In this document: positions 1-9,900 of the stretch, piece after piece
Position numbering within the stretch: position 1 is the first letter of the stretch
Layout of the letters: the number at the start of each line of letters is the position of its first letter
Origin: Candidatus Kouleothrix ribensis
Lineage (GTDB): Bacteria; Chloroflexota; Chloroflexia; Chloroflexales; Roseiflexaceae
Reading direction: 5' to 3'
NCBI GenBank assembly: GCA_016722075.1
Contig: JADKGW010000001.1
Span: 2,356,001 to 2,420,000, forward strand
Length of the DNA: 64,000 bases
Translations under genes and position numbers: made by a program
The notes under the pieces: generated by a model
Seen by the model: only the letters and a program-made list of their open reading frames with translations
What the model was told of the DNA's origin: nothing
Database searches by the model: none

Positions 1-2489
1 TACTCGTGGGTCGTGCCGCTGTGCTCGATCTCGACCAGCCAGTAGCTTGCCGGCGCAGCATCGGCGGCCTGGTCGAGCCAGCTGTAGCTCGCGCCGCCCT
101 GGCCGTGGCCTTTGGCCAAAATCGGCTCGGCGGTGATACGCGTCGCGTGCGCACGCAGGCCGTCGGCGCTGCGATAGATCGCAAAGGCCCAGCTCTGCAC
201 CTCGCTGCTGGTGGCCCATTCCACCAGCACGCCGCCCGGCTTGCGCACGGCCGTGAACGAGCTGAGCGTGATCGCGGTTGGCGCGATCGGCGTGGTGACG
301 CTGGCCTGGTCATCTTCGGCCGGGTTGCTGTTGCCGGGTGTCGAGTCGGGATCGAACTGTGCGGCTGCGCTCACCTGCGCGGTGTTCGTCACTTTGTTGT
401 CGGTGGTCACCAGCACATTCAGCGTCAGCGTCGCACGCTGCCCAACCGCCAGCGGCCCGATCGCCCACGTGCCGGAGGCCGGCTCGTAGCTGCCCTGGCT
501 GAGCTGGGCGCCCTGGTACTGTAGCCCATCCGGCAGCAGATCGGCTACCGCCACGCCGGTGGCAGCGTCGGGCCCCTGGTTCATCACGGTGATCGTATAC
601 ACCAGCGGGTCGCCGTTACGCGCCAGGCTATTGCTGGCCGACTTGGTCAGGCTCAGGTCGGCCACCTGCGGCGTCACCGTCACGCTGGCCTGGTCGTCTT
701 CGGCCGGGTTGCTATTGCCCGGCGCCGAGTCGGGGTCGGGCTGGTCGGCCGCGCTCACCTGGGCCAGGTTAGTTACGGCGGCAGCGCCGGCCACACGCGC
801 CACCAGTGCCAGCTGCAGATCGCCGCCTACGGGGATGCTGCCAATCGCCCAGGTGCCGGTAGCCTCGTCGTAGAACCCGGCGCCGGGAGTACTCGACACG
901 AAGGCAAGCCCGTCGGGCAGCAGATCGCTCACGGCTACGTCGGTAGCCACCGCCGGGCCATCGTTATGCACGCCAATCACGAACGTGACCAGATCGCCGA
1001 CATTCGGGCGCGGCTGATCGACCGTCTTGGTCAGCGAAAGGTCGGCTGCGGTGATCGCGTCGATGTCGCTGCCATTGGCCAGAAACAGGTTGCCGAGATC
1101 GTCGCGGTACGATAGTGTCACGTCGTTGCGCACCGGGCCGGGCGGGATGTCGGGTGCGGTGAGCAGCGCCAGCCGCACACTGCCGCCTGCGCCGGCGTTA
1201 ACCTTACCATTCAGCGTATAGGTCACCACACCAGCGCTCAGCGTGCAGCTACCGCTGTAGGGCGCATCGATCGCGCAGCTCTGGAAGATCGTGTGCGGCG
1301 GCAGCGTATCGGCGATCACCAGCCTCTGGGCCGCGCCCGGCACCGCCAGCGGGAACGGCGCCAGGTTGGCGGTGTTGGTGAACTGGATGGTGTAGTCGAG
1401 CAGCTCGTTCGGATTCACATCGACCCGGCCATCGTCTTTCGATACCAGCATGCGCGGCGTTGGCGGCTGCTGGAAGTAGGCCGGCACGCCCTGCTGGCCC
1501 TCCTGCACGAAATGCGTGTCGCTGCCGGCGCAGGTGATGATCTTCCACCAGCCCGGCTCGGGGTTGGCGATCGGATCGCCCAGGCCGCGATCAGTCAGGG
1601 TGCCGTTGTTCCAGCGGATGCGGGCCGAGGCCGTGCCGGGGAACGACTGGCCGTTCGGGCTGATATACATCACCGTGCCCGACGACTCCATGTCGAAGTT
1701 GTGGAACACAACCTGGCTCTGGCCGGGCGAGACATACTCGAAGAGTGTCAGGCAGCTGTTGGGGTTGCGCGGGTGCTTGAAGCCCGACTGGAGCACGCCG
1801 ATCACTGGCTCGTCGCCCGTGCCGGCCACGCCGTCGGGGTTATCGTAGCGCGCCGGCGGGGTGTTGTTCGGGTTATTGTCGTTGTCGAAGCCAACCCGCA
1901 CGCGCCACACATTGCCGTCGTCGTCGCCGGCCTCGGAGCGCAGCACGTAGGTGCCGCAGGCCGCCGGGGCCGCGATCGTGTAGAAGCGCCGCCAGTTGGC
2001 CTGCGCACCGCTGGGCTGGTAGCTCGTCTGGCGCAGGCTGCCGGGCGCGCCAGGGCCAGGCTCGGCGATGCCGGGGCCAACCGGCGTGCCCGGCTGGTAT
2101 AGCTCGAACACGGTGGCCATGCTGCCGTTGCTGCGCGCCTCGTCCGATGCGCCGCTGCGGGTTAGCTCGGGGCTGAACAGATCGATCGCAATCGGCTTAT
2201 CGGCCGGCCAGCCACACGGGATGGCGATGTCGAGGTAGTAGTAGCCCACGCCGATGCCGTTGGCCGGGTTGCTATACCAGGCGCCTTGCGAGATCGGAAA
2301 GTTCGGGCCAAACGTCTCGAGCACGTAGTCGAACGCAGCCAGGGGCGGCGCCTCAGTCGCGTGCGCCGGCGGGAACACCAGCGCCAGCACCAGCGCCAGC
2401 GGCAGCACAAACGCCAGCCCCCAGGCCAGCGTGGCATAAGTGCGGCGGCCAACTACGGCGGCCGGCAGGGTACGTAGCGTACGCAACAC
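1..2489 (-). CDS. secreted DUF11-repeat surface protein, 3' end outside window
   Basis: One reading frame stays open from a GTG at 2489 to the left edge, so at least 829 residues are present and the C-terminus is missing. A GAGG lies about 8 nt upstream of the GTG. The N-terminus is a signal peptide (basic start, a long Leu/Val/Ala stretch, then a PAHA site near residue 40). The second half carries about three DUF11-type repeats of roughly 110 residues, recognisable by 'DLLPDGL', 'GNSNPAEDDQASVT' and 'LSLTKS'. After these comes a segment starting 'ITLSSFTAVRKPGG' that resembles the tail regions of Chloroflexota surface proteins. DUF11 domains are Ig-like extracellular modules, so a cell-surface structural or adhesive role is inferred. 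The missing end could hold a sorting or anchoring signal. Confidence 0.85.
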   Translation of the reverse strand, partial: MLRTLRTLPAAVVGRRTYATLAWGLAFVLPLALVLALVFPPAHATEAPPLAAFDYVLETFGPNFPISQGAWYSNPANGIGVGYYYLDIAIPCGWPADKPIAIDLFSPELTRSGASDEARSNGSMATVFELYQPGTPVGPGIAEPGPGAPGSLRQTSYQPSGAQANWRRFYTIAAPAACGTYVLRSEAGDDDGNVWRVRVGFDNDNNPNNTPPARYDNPDGVAGTGDEPVIGVLQSGFKHPRNPNSCLTLFEYVSPGQSQVVFHNFDMESSGTVMYISPNGQSFPGTASARIRWNNGTLTDRGLGDPIANPEPGWWKIITCAGSDTHFVQEGQQGVPAYFQQPPTPRMLVSKDDGRVDVNPNELLDYTIQFTNTANLAPFPLAVPGAAQRLVIADTLPPHTIFQSCAIDAPYSGSCTLSAGVVTYTLNGKVNAGAGGSVRLALLTAPDIPPGPVRNDVTLSYRDDLGNLFLANGSDIDAITAADLSLTKTVDQPRPNVGDLVTFVIGVHNDGPAVATDVAVSDLLPDGLAFVSSTPGAGFYDEATGTWAIGSIPVGGDLQLALVARVAGAAAVTNLAQVSAADQPDPDSAPGNSNPAEDDQASVTVTPQVADLSLTKSASNSLARNGDPLVYTITVMNQGPDAATGVAVADLLPDGLQYQGAQLSQGSYEPASGTWAIGPLAVGQRATLTLNVLVTTDNKVTNTAQVSAAAQFDPDSTPGNSNPAEDDQASVTTPIAPTAITLSSFTAVRKPGGVLVEWATSSEVQSWAFAIYRSADGLRAHATRITAEPILAKGHGQGGASYSWLDQAADAAPASYWLVEIEHSGTTHE

Positions 2490-2844
2490 AGGAAACCTCG
2501 GCTACAGGATGCGGCATGGTTTCCTCTATCTTAGGCTTCTCAGCTAACTATTGCGTAGCCGCGCGATCGGTGCGGATAAGGATCTGTTCATACTCGTACA
2601 GCGCGAGCCGATCCCTATGCCAGGTAGCAGCTTCTCAGCGGGCGGGTTGAGCCAGCAGCAGCGCGGTTTTTGGCATGTGCTTTGTATGCAATTTTCCCGC
2701 ACTACGCGCGGAGGAATCGCATACTGAACGATCGGCGCGCACCAGGCTGCCACAGGCCGGCAGCGCAGCGGCGTGCCGGGTGCGCCGGTATTGCTGGCCT
2801 GCCCCGCCCACAGATGACAACTCCGTCACAACTTGATTTCGAGC
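2490..2844. other. intergenic gap, no gene seen
   Basis: This 355-bp stretch lies upstream of the DUF11 gene and downstream of the membrane glycosyltransferase gene, both on the minus strand. The possible reading frames are short, Cys/Arg-rich and resemble no family, so none is called. It presumably holds the promoter of the DUF11 gene, but I could not pick a convincing -35/-10 pair. Confidence 0.5.
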
Positions 2845-4278
2845 TCATGTCGTACGCTCGACGGTCGCGCTGCCGTTTGGGAAGCCAATCACCAGCGCAT
2901 GCACGCCGGCCGCCGCCGCCTGGTCGCGCCCAACGACCAGCACCTGCGTGCTACGGCCGCAGGCCAGCTCGATGATCGCCACGGCATGCGGTGCGGCCAG
3001 CGGCGGCTCGACGATCACCATGCGCTCGGGCGCGCCCTGCGCACACACCTCGCCGGCCAGCCGCCACAGGCTGCCGCCTGGCCCGGCCCCGGCCGCAAAC
3101 TGGCCCTCGCGCGCGTGCAGCTGGCCGGCCGCCCACCATGCCAGGGCCAGCATCAGCAGCAGCGCCGCCCCGGCCGGCAGCGCCGGGCTGCGGCTCAGGC
3201 GCGCGCCGAGGCGCATCAGCTGCGCGCCAAGCGCAGCGACGAGCAGCGCGGCGATCAGCACCGGCAGGTAGAGGTAGCGCGAGTCGGGCGGCGAGCTGAA
3301 CGGCGCGGTCGGCAGCAGCGTCAGCCCGAGCGCCGCGATGATTGCAGGCACCAGATACACGCGCGGCGGCGCGGCACGCCGCTGCCATGCCAGCAGGCCC
3401 AGCAGCACCAGCAGCACCAGCGCGCCCACCGGCACCAGCCAGGCGTTGTCGGCGTGCTCGGTGCCTGGCAGCGGCGCCACGATCAGTGCCAGGCTGCGCA
3501 GCGGGTTCAGCAGCAGCTGTGTGCCCAGGCCGTAGCCGCCCTGCGCCAGCAGGTAGTTGCGGCGCTCGACCACCAGCTGTAGCGCGAGGTAGGCCAACGT
3601 CAGCAGCGTGGGCAGCAGGTACGGCGCCAGCCGGCCGAGCCAGCCCACGCGCGCGCGCGGGGCGGCGGTAGCCTCGCCCAGCAGCGCCAGCAGCACCAGC
3701 CCGATCACCGCGCTCTCTTTGGCCAGCAGCGCCAGGCCCAGCGCGAGCGTCGCCAGCAGCACCTGCGCGAGTGTGCGCCCGCCCGCGCCCGGCAGCCAGC
3801 AGTGCAACGCCAGCAGCAGCAGCAGCGCCGCCAGCAGCTCGCTCTGCGCCGAGATCCACGAGACAGCCTCGAACGGCGCGGGGTGCAGCAGCACGATCGC
3901 CGCAGCGGCCAGCCCTGCAGCCGCGCTGCGGCGCCCGCCAAGCCGCAGCCGGTAGGCCAGCCAGCCGAGCAGACCGGCATTCAGCAGGTGCAGCCCGAGC
4001 GACAGCGCGTGGAAGCCGCGCGGGTCGAGGCCGAACGCACGCACCTGCAACCAGAACAGCAGCCACACCAGCGGGCGGTAGAAGTGCGTCTGCGCGCCGG
4101 CATCGAAGGCCGTGCGCACGACGGCGCGCACGCCCAGGCCGCGCACATTCAGCAGCCACTGGAAGTCGTCGGCCGCGAACGAGCGCGCGAGCAGGTCGCG
4201 GTAGGCATACAGCAGCAGCGCGGCCACCGCCAGCGCCAGCGCGGCCGCCAGCGCTCCACCCACGCGCGCGCGCGTCAC
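2845..4278 (-). CDS. polytopic membrane glycosyltransferase (PMT/ArnT-like, GT39-type fold)
   Basis: The 477-residue protein is almost wholly hydrophobic, with about 10-12 membrane segments. After the first segment comes 'FAADDFQW', matching the acidic loop motif of dolichyl-phosphate-mannose and ArnT-type glycosyltransferases, followed by 'THFYRPLVWL' as in TMTC-like members. The family transfers a sugar from a polyprenyl-phosphate donor on the outer face of the membrane. Donor and acceptor are unknown here. I chose the GTG at 4278 because it overlaps the TGA of the upstream GNAT gene (GTGA), which implies translational coupling. The frame continues further upstream, but there it is only the antisense-like reading of the GNAT gene. 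The C-terminus is a soluble tail containing 'RMVIVEPPLAAPHAV'. Confidence 0.75.
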   Translation of the reverse strand: MTRARVGGALAAALALAVAALLLYAYRDLLARSFAADDFQWLLNVRGLGVRAVVRTAFDAGAQTHFYRPLVWLLFWLQVRAFGLDPRGFHALSLGLHLLNAGLLGWLAYRLRLGGRRSAAAGLAAAAIVLLHPAPFEAVSWISAQSELLAALLLLLALHCWLPGAGGRTLAQVLLATLALGLALLAKESAVIGLVLLALLGEATAAPRARVGWLGRLAPYLLPTLLTLAYLALQLVVERRNYLLAQGGYGLGTQLLLNPLRSLALIVAPLPGTEHADNAWLVPVGALVLLVLLGLLAWQRRAAPPRVYLVPAIIAALGLTLLPTAPFSSPPDSRYLYLPVLIAALLVAALGAQLMRLGARLSRSPALPAGAALLLMLALAWWAAGQLHAREGQFAAGAGPGGSLWRLAGEVCAQGAPERMVIVEPPLAAPHAVAIIELACGRSTQVLVVGRDQAAAAGVHALVIGFPNGSATVERTT

Positions 4279-4685
4279 GGCGCGCACGACTGGCGATCGT
4301 AGTTGCGGGCGATCATGGCGCTGTAGGGCCGCATGCCCAGGCGCTGGTAGAACGGCTGCACGTCGGCGTCGCAGACCAGATCGATCATGTACAGGTGCTG
4401 CAAGCGCGCGAGCAGCCGGCGCGCCAGCTCGGAGCCAATGCCCTGGCCGCGGTAGGCCGGCAGCACCTCGAGGTGCGGGATGTAGGCGCACGAGACGCCA
4501 TCGCCGACGGCGGTGATAAAGCCCACCACCGCGCCGCTCGCCGTGTCGCGCGCGAGCACCAGCGCGTAGCTGCCCTCCAGGATGCGCAGGTGCGCCTCGC
4601 GCGATGGCGGGCTCGGCCAGCCCACAAAGAAGCCCTGTAGATCGCCGGGGCGCACGCCCGCGATCGTGTCGGCATACGCGATCAT
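4275..4685 (-). CDS. GNAT-family N-acetyltransferase
   Basis: A 136-residue single-domain GNAT protein. The acetyl-CoA pyrophosphate loop is clear as 'VLPAYRGQGIGSELARRLL' (the usual R/Q-x-x-G-x-G/A), preceded by the beta-4 strand 'CAYIPHLEV' and followed by 'FYQRLGMRPYS', the typical final motif. The substrate cannot be predicted. A purine-rich GAAGAAA precedes the ATG at 4685. The stop codon overlaps the GTG of the membrane glycosyltransferase, so the two genes are very probably co-transcribed. Confidence 0.85.
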   Translation of the reverse strand: MIAYADTIAGVRPGDLQGFFVGWPSPPSREAHLRILEGSYALVLARDTASGAVVGFITAVGDGVSCAYIPHLEVLPAYRGQGIGSELARRLLARLQHLYMIDLVCDADVQPFYQRLGMRPYSAMIARNYDRQSCAP

Positions 4686-4802
4686 GATCGTTTCTTCTAC
4701 TTGGCGGTGTGTCGCGCCCGCGCCGGGCGCGGCGCCTATCTTATCACAGGACTTACCCAGTCGGCGATATTGCCTGCGGCAGCATGGTACTCACCTATCT
4801 TT

Positions 4803-4843
4803 CGTGCTCCGACTTTGGCGCAAAGCACCAAAATCGGAGCACG
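4803..4843. repeat. hairpin of the variable-stem repeat family (copy 1)
   Basis: The two 19-nt arms (4803-4821 and 4825-4843) pair around an AAA loop, with two C/A positions that become G-U wobbles when transcribed from the minus strand. It sits 18 nt after the lysoplasmalogenase stop codon, but no U-tract follows. The left flank (about 4771-4802) contains 'TGCCTGCGGCAGCATGGTAC' and 'CTATCTTTCG', which recur beside the other copies listed here. Confidence 0.75.
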
Positions 4844-4861
4844 ATAATCGAAAACTGCGCG

Positions 4862-5593
4862 CTAGGCAGCGGCGGGCGGCGGCTCGGCGGCCATGCCGGC
4901 GACGATCAGCGCCTGGCCGGTGATATAGGTCAGCCAGACCACGTCGCCGATCTGGGTGAAGTGCGCCTGGCGGAACAGCCGCGCGGCCAGGATCAGATCG
5001 GAGGCCAGGAACAGCGCGCCGCCGGCCGCCACACCGGCGTAGCGCCGATCGCGGGCGGCCAGCGCCGCCGCCGCGCCGGCCATCGAGGCCAGCAGCAGCG
5101 CGTAGGCCAGCGCGGCATAGTTCAAGGCCGCGCGGATCGCCGGGTTGCGCACCAGCGCGAGCCAGCCCAGCAGCCCGACCAGCCAGGCCAGCGGCAGCGC
5201 TGCACGCTCGGCACGCGGCGCTGCCGCCAGCTGGCGCGCGCGCGCGGCGAAGGCCTGGATATAGCAGCCATGGCCGGCGCCAAACGCCAGCATGCCGAAC
5301 AGCACATGCTCGGGCAGCCCGGTCAGCTCGGCCATAATCAGATCGCCGGCGAAGCCACAGCCCATGCCCGCCGCCGTCAGCCGGCGCTGGCCGGGTGGGC
5401 CGGCACGTGCCTGCAGCAGCGCGCCAAGCAGCACCAGCGCCGACGAACTCATGCGCACCCAGCGCGGAATGGTGTTGATGCCCTGGTCGCCGCGCTTGCC
5501 GAGCAGCAGCCCCAGCACTAACAGCAGCCCGGCCAGCCCATCGAGCGCATACATCAGTGTGCGCGCCCCGCGCGCCGAAGCATAATCGGCCAC
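4862..5593 (-). CDS. YhhN/TMEM86-family membrane protein, probable lysoplasmalogenase
   Basis: A 243-residue integral membrane protein with about eight hydrophobic segments. The family core is visible in the segment around residues 75-115: 'GFAGDLIMAE', then 'FGMLAFGAGHGCYIQAF', matching the conserved G-D and F-x-x-x-A-H/Y patterns of YhhN/TMEM86 proteins. Characterised family members hydrolyse the vinyl-ether bond of lysoplasmalogens; that activity is inferred here. The start is a GTG at 5593. Its AGGAGG ribosome-binding site is formed by the last codons of the upstream DUF2330 gene, whose stop ends at 5597, so the pair is translationally coupled. Confidence 0.8.
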   Translation of the reverse strand: MADYASARGARTLMYALDGLAGLLLVLGLLLGKRGDQGINTIPRWVRMSSSALVLLGALLQARAGPPGQRRLTAAGMGCGFAGDLIMAELTGLPEHVLFGMLAFGAGHGCYIQAFAARARQLAAAPRAERAALPLAWLVGLLGWLALVRNPAIRAALNYAALAYALLLASMAGAAAALAARDRRYAGVAAGGALFLASDLILAARLFRQAHFTQIGDVVWLTYITGQALIVAGMAAEPPPAAA

Positions 5594-5596
5594 GGC

Positions 5597-6763
5597 TCAC
5601 CTCCTGCGGCGCATCAGCCTGCCGGCGCCAAAGCCCAGGCCCAGCAGCAGCACGGCGGCCAGCGCGATCGTACCCAGCTGGCTGCCACGCCCGCCGGTCA
5701 CCGCATCGAGCACCACGGCGGCGCGGCTGCTGGCGCGATTCGCGTAATTCTCGCAATCCCACAGGCGCGCGTCCTGGCGCAGATCGTGGATATTCGACAC
5801 ATCGGGCAGCGCCGGGTTGAAGCGGAACACCGGGTCGACCGTCATCTCTTCGGGCGAGATGCGCGTGTACACGCGGGTGATGTAGGGGTACTGGCGCAGC
5901 AGCGCGTCGAGCGCCGAGTCGCTGGCGCGCAGGGCGCTGGTTGGCCCGGCATATTCGGTTATGAACGCCCTGCCGCCGGCCTCATCGGCGTGCTGCGATA
6001 CCAGCGCCGGGTAGTTATTGCCGCTGAACAGCGAGAACACAATCTCGTCGTTGGCCACCCGCATCACCTTGTAGTTCTCGGGCTCGGCCTGCGATTGCGC
6101 CAGCACCCAAGTGAGCACGCCCATGTCGGGGTTGGCCGCCACTGCCGTCAGCCGCAGCGGGATCATCGGCTTGGTCGAGCGGTAGGTCATCTTGATCGGC
6201 TGGATGTCCTGGGTGCCTTTGTCGGGCTGGAGCTTCATAGCCAGAAAGTCCATCTTCTCCTGCACATACACCGCCACCAGCGGTTCCATGGGCGGCGTGA
6301 TCTGGTAGCCATTGCTGCGCAGCCACTGCACCAGCGCCTGCGGGTCGCTCGACCCGACCACCGCGTAGTCGTATGGGCCAACGCTACCCTGGCCAAGCAC
6401 ATTGACCCCGCCGTCCGACGAGGCTGCCGGCATGGGTATGGCGCAGGTGTCGGGCAGCGGCGGCGCAATATAATTGGGCTGGGTCAGCTGGTCGAGTTCG
6501 GTGAACAGCGGCATATCGACCACGCCAAGCGTGGGTGGGTTCGGCACCGGCACGACCCATGCGAACTGGTCGGGGCTACCGGTATAGTTGATCTGCACGT
6601 AGGCATCGATCGTGCTGGCGCCCGCGTTTACCGCGAAGATGATCCGCTCGGCAGCTTGATCGGTTGGGATGGTGGTGCAAAACAGCCCGCCGCAGGCCCA
6701 CGCGGCCGGCGCGGGCAGCAGCAATGTGATCAAACAGATCAGCAGGAGCATTCGTCGACGCAT
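5597..6763 (-). CDS. DUF2330 family membrane-anchored secreted protein
   Basis: A 388-residue protein with a signal peptide ('LLLICLITLLLPAPAAWA') followed at once by 'CGGLFC', the Cys-rich mature N-terminus typical of DUF2330 proteins. The middle contains 'FAWVVPVPNPP', also a family signature. A single C-terminal membrane helix and RRRR tail (about residues 360-388) suggest attachment to the membrane with the body outside. The function of DUF2330 is unknown. An excellent AAAGGAG precedes the ATG at 6763, so I reject the upstream in-frame start at 6964. The next gene downstream is the coupled YhhN gene. Confidence 0.85.
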   Translation of the reverse strand: MRRRMLLLICLITLLLPAPAAWACGGLFCTTIPTDQAAERIIFAVNAGASTIDAYVQINYTGSPDQFAWVVPVPNPPTLGVVDMPLFTELDQLTQPNYIAPPLPDTCAIPMPAASSDGGVNVLGQGSVGPYDYAVVGSSDPQALVQWLRSNGYQITPPMEPLVAVYVQEKMDFLAMKLQPDKGTQDIQPIKMTYRSTKPMIPLRLTAVAANPDMGVLTWVLAQSQAEPENYKVMRVANDEIVFSLFSGNNYPALVSQHADEAGGRAFITEYAGPTSALRASDSALDALLRQYPYITRVYTRISPEEMTVDPVFRFNPALPDVSNIHDLRQDARLWDCENYANRASSRAAVVLDAVTGGRGSQLGTIALAAVLLLGLGFGAGRLMRRRR

Positions 6764-6816
6764 AAGCAGACTCCTTTTTTGCACTATGTCGTGGTGGCCA
6801 GGCAGGTGCTGCGCAG

Positions 6817-6846
6817 AGCATAGCATAGAGTAGCGCACCACGGCAA
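6817..6846 (-). promoter_or_regulatory. candidate sigma70-type promoter for the DUF2330 operon
   Basis: On the minus strand TTGCCG (6846-6841) and TATGCT (6822-6817) are separated by 18 bp, about 55 nt before the ATG at 6763. A second overlapping TATGCT is present. The match is moderate and has no other support. Confidence 0.35.
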
Positions 6847-6875
6847 CTGGCAGAATCAGCCGCCCTACCGGCGAT

Positions 6876-6904
6876 TTGATACACACGCCGATCGCAGGTA
6901 CAAT
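6876..6904 (+). promoter_or_regulatory. strong candidate sigma70-type promoter for the hybrid sensor gene
   Basis: TTGATA (6876-6881) and TACAAT (6899-6904) are separated by exactly 17 bp, about 70 nt before the ATG at 6975. Because the hexamers lie inside the longest possible frame, they support the internal start at 6975 rather than a start at 6876. Confidence 0.55.
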
Positions 6905-6974
6905 AAGGCGCGCTGATGCCTCGCACCGCCGCCACATGCCTGCGCAGAGGCTCGGCAGCCCCATGGAGGTAACG

Positions 6975-9900
6975 ATGCCTCATACACTGCGGATCGGCAT
7001 CCAGATCGAACATGTGGACCCATTCTGGGTGCAGGTGCGCGAGGTCATGTGGCGGCGCGCCCAGACACTCTCGGCTGAGCTGATTGAGATCAACATCCAG
7101 GAATCGCACGCGCTCTCGGCCGACGAGCAGGCCGAGGTGGTCGAAGACCTGATCGTGCAGGAGCTCGACGCGCTGCTCTGCAACACCTACCCGCCCAGCC
7201 TGCTCGGCCACATCCTCGATCGCGGCATCCCGATCATCTATGTCTCAGAGATCGCGCTCCAGCGCCCGCGCTTCACCTCGCGCGTGGGCCTGTACGATGC
7301 TGCGCGTATGCTTGGCGTGTTTCTGCACGAGCGGCTGGCCGGCCATGGCCGGCTGCTGATCGTCGGTGGGCACTCGCAGAACGAAGATACTGGCCAGAGC
7401 CGGCTCGACGGCTTCGCCGCCGGGCTGGCCGGCCAGCCGGGGTATGTGTTCCACTACGTGCCATGCGAGTGGAATAGCGCCACAATCGGCGCGCTCGTCG
7501 CACAGTACCTCGGCGAACACCCCGATCTACAGCTCGACGCAATCTTCGGCCTCTCCGACTCGCTGGCCCTGACGGCACGCGATACCGCCCAGGCCCATGG
7601 CCGGATCGGGCCGCAGACGCTCATCCTGGGAATCAACGGCGACCCACTGGCCCTGGCGGCGATTGCCGACGGCAGTATGACCGCCACAGTCGAGACGGAT
7701 GTCGAAGACATCGCGACCCAGGCGATCAACCTGGCCCACCAGGCGGCGCGCGGCCAGCCTACGCCAGCCCATTTTCAGCACCGCCTGCACCTGATCAGCG
7801 CCGAGAATGTCGCCGATGCCTCGATGCGCCGCCTGCTCAGCCTGGCAACCCTGCCGACCCACCTGATCGAGATCAACCGGCGCAACGAGCAGCAGCGGCT
7901 CGTCCAACTCGCGACGAACCAGGCGATCGACCGGCAGATCGGCCTGATCCTCGACGAGCAGCAGCTCTCGCTGGCGATCACCGCGCTGATTCGCGACAGC
8001 TACGGCTTCGATCACGCGCGCTTCCTGGCCTGGAACCCGCAGACCAACCAGCTGACCGATGTTGGCGCTACGCGCCATAAGGCCGGCCTGTCCACCGCAC
8101 CTGCAGGCCCGCTGGCCTACGCGCTGGCCCAGAATCAGCTGGTATTCATCCCCGATACACGCGCCAGCCATCGCTTTGCGCCCGACCCGGCCTGGCCCGC
8201 GACAAGCTCGCGCGTGGTGGCGCCCGTGCGCCTGGGCGGCCAGATCATCGGCCTGCTCGACCTGCACCGGCACAGCACGACCCACCACACCCGCGAAGAG
8301 CTGAACGGGCTGCAGTTGCTGGCCGATCGGCTGGGCATCTCGGTGCGCAACGCCGAGCTATACAGCCACGAGCTGGCGGCGCGCGCACTGGCCGAAAAAG
8401 CCGACCAGCTCAAAACGCGCCTGCTGGCAAATGTCAGCCACGAGCTACGCACACCGCTGAATGTGATCCTCGGCTACAGCTCGGCCGCGCTGAGCACACC
8501 AAACCCGTATGCCACCGAGCTACCGGCAGCGCTCATCCACGATCTACAGCAGGTCTACCACAGTGGCGAGCATCTCATCCACGTGATCAACGATCTGCTC
8601 GACCTATCGCGGGCCGAGATCGACGAGCTCGACCTGTTCCCCGAGCCGATCAACACCAGCGTGTTTCTCGCTGATGTATTCCAGGGCATGGCCAATAGCG
8701 CCGCACACGGCGATGTACAGTGGCGGCTCGAGCTGCGCACCCCGCTACCACTCATCCAGGCCGACCCGGTACGGCTGCGCCAGATCCTGCTGAATCTGCT
8801 CAGCAACGCCAGCAAATTCACGCGCTACGGCACGATCGTGCTGGGCGCCGACCTGGAGCCGCCTCACCTGCACCTGTGGGTCGGCGATACCGGCGCGGGC
8901 ATCCCGATCGACCTGCAAACGCGCATCTTCGAGCCATTCGTCACCGGCGGCTCCGGCAAGCGCCGCCAAGAGGGCGCGGGCGTTGGGCTGGGCCTGAGCA
9001 TCAGCCGCCGGCTGGTGGCGTTGCATGGCGGCAGTATGTCGCTCGAGAGCCAGCCCGGCTGTGGCAGCACCTTCCACATCTACCTGCCGCTGCCGAGCGT
9101 GAGCGGCCAGATCGTGAGCATACCGGCCGGTGCGCGGCCAACCCTGGTGCTGCTGGGAGGCTCTGAGCAGCCGGCAACCCAGGTAGCCGAGCTGTGCCAG
9201 CGCCAGGGCTGGGGCCTGGCCCCACTGGCGCCTGGCGATGATCTAGAAGCGCTGTTGAGCACAATCCAGCCGGTGTCGGTGGCCTGGAATCTCGAGCAAG
9301 CCAGCCTGCGCGACTGGAGCTTGATCCAGCAGATCCGCAGCATGCCCCAGCTGAGCCAGCTACCGCTGATTGTGTATGGCCAGGCCCAGCCAACTCAGGC
9401 TGGCCTCTCGGCCGGCCTGACCAGCTTCCTGGTGAAGCCACTGAGCCGGCAATCGCTGATCGAGGGGCTCAACGCGCTGCGCCCGGCCGAGGCCGACGGC
9501 AGCGTGCTGATCGTCGACGACGACCCGCAGGCCCTGCGCATGTACCAGGGCATCGTCGCCGGCGCACTACCGAATTACAGCATCTACACCGCCGACGGCG
9601 GCGCAGCGGCGATCGAGCGGCTCGCGGCCGTGCCACCCAGCCTGGTAATCCTCGACCTGATGATGCCCGAGATCGACGGCTTCGCAGTGATCGAGCACAT
9701 GCGCGGCCAGCCGCAGCTACGCCGCGTGCCGGTGCTGGTGATGAGCGGTCGCACGCTCACATTCGACGACATTCGCAGGCTCGATCACGCATTCATCACA
9801 TTCCACAGCAAAGCGATTATCTCGGCCGAAGAGACGGCGGCCTCGCTGCACCGCGCGCTATCGGGCGCCGATGCGCTGCCACAGCAAACCAGCACGCTCG

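Noticed and set aside
6..2102. Plus-strand frames opposite the DUF11 gene
   Set aside because: They are antisense readings. The minus strand gives a continuous protein with signal peptide and repeated DUF11 motifs.
2545..2753. A 69-residue minus-strand frame
   Set aside because: Cys/Arg-rich composition, no ribosome-binding site and no recognisable motif.
4803..4843. Classical rho-independent terminator
   Set aside because: The stem is strong but no U-tract follows on either strand, and the same flanks occur at sites unrelated to gene ends.
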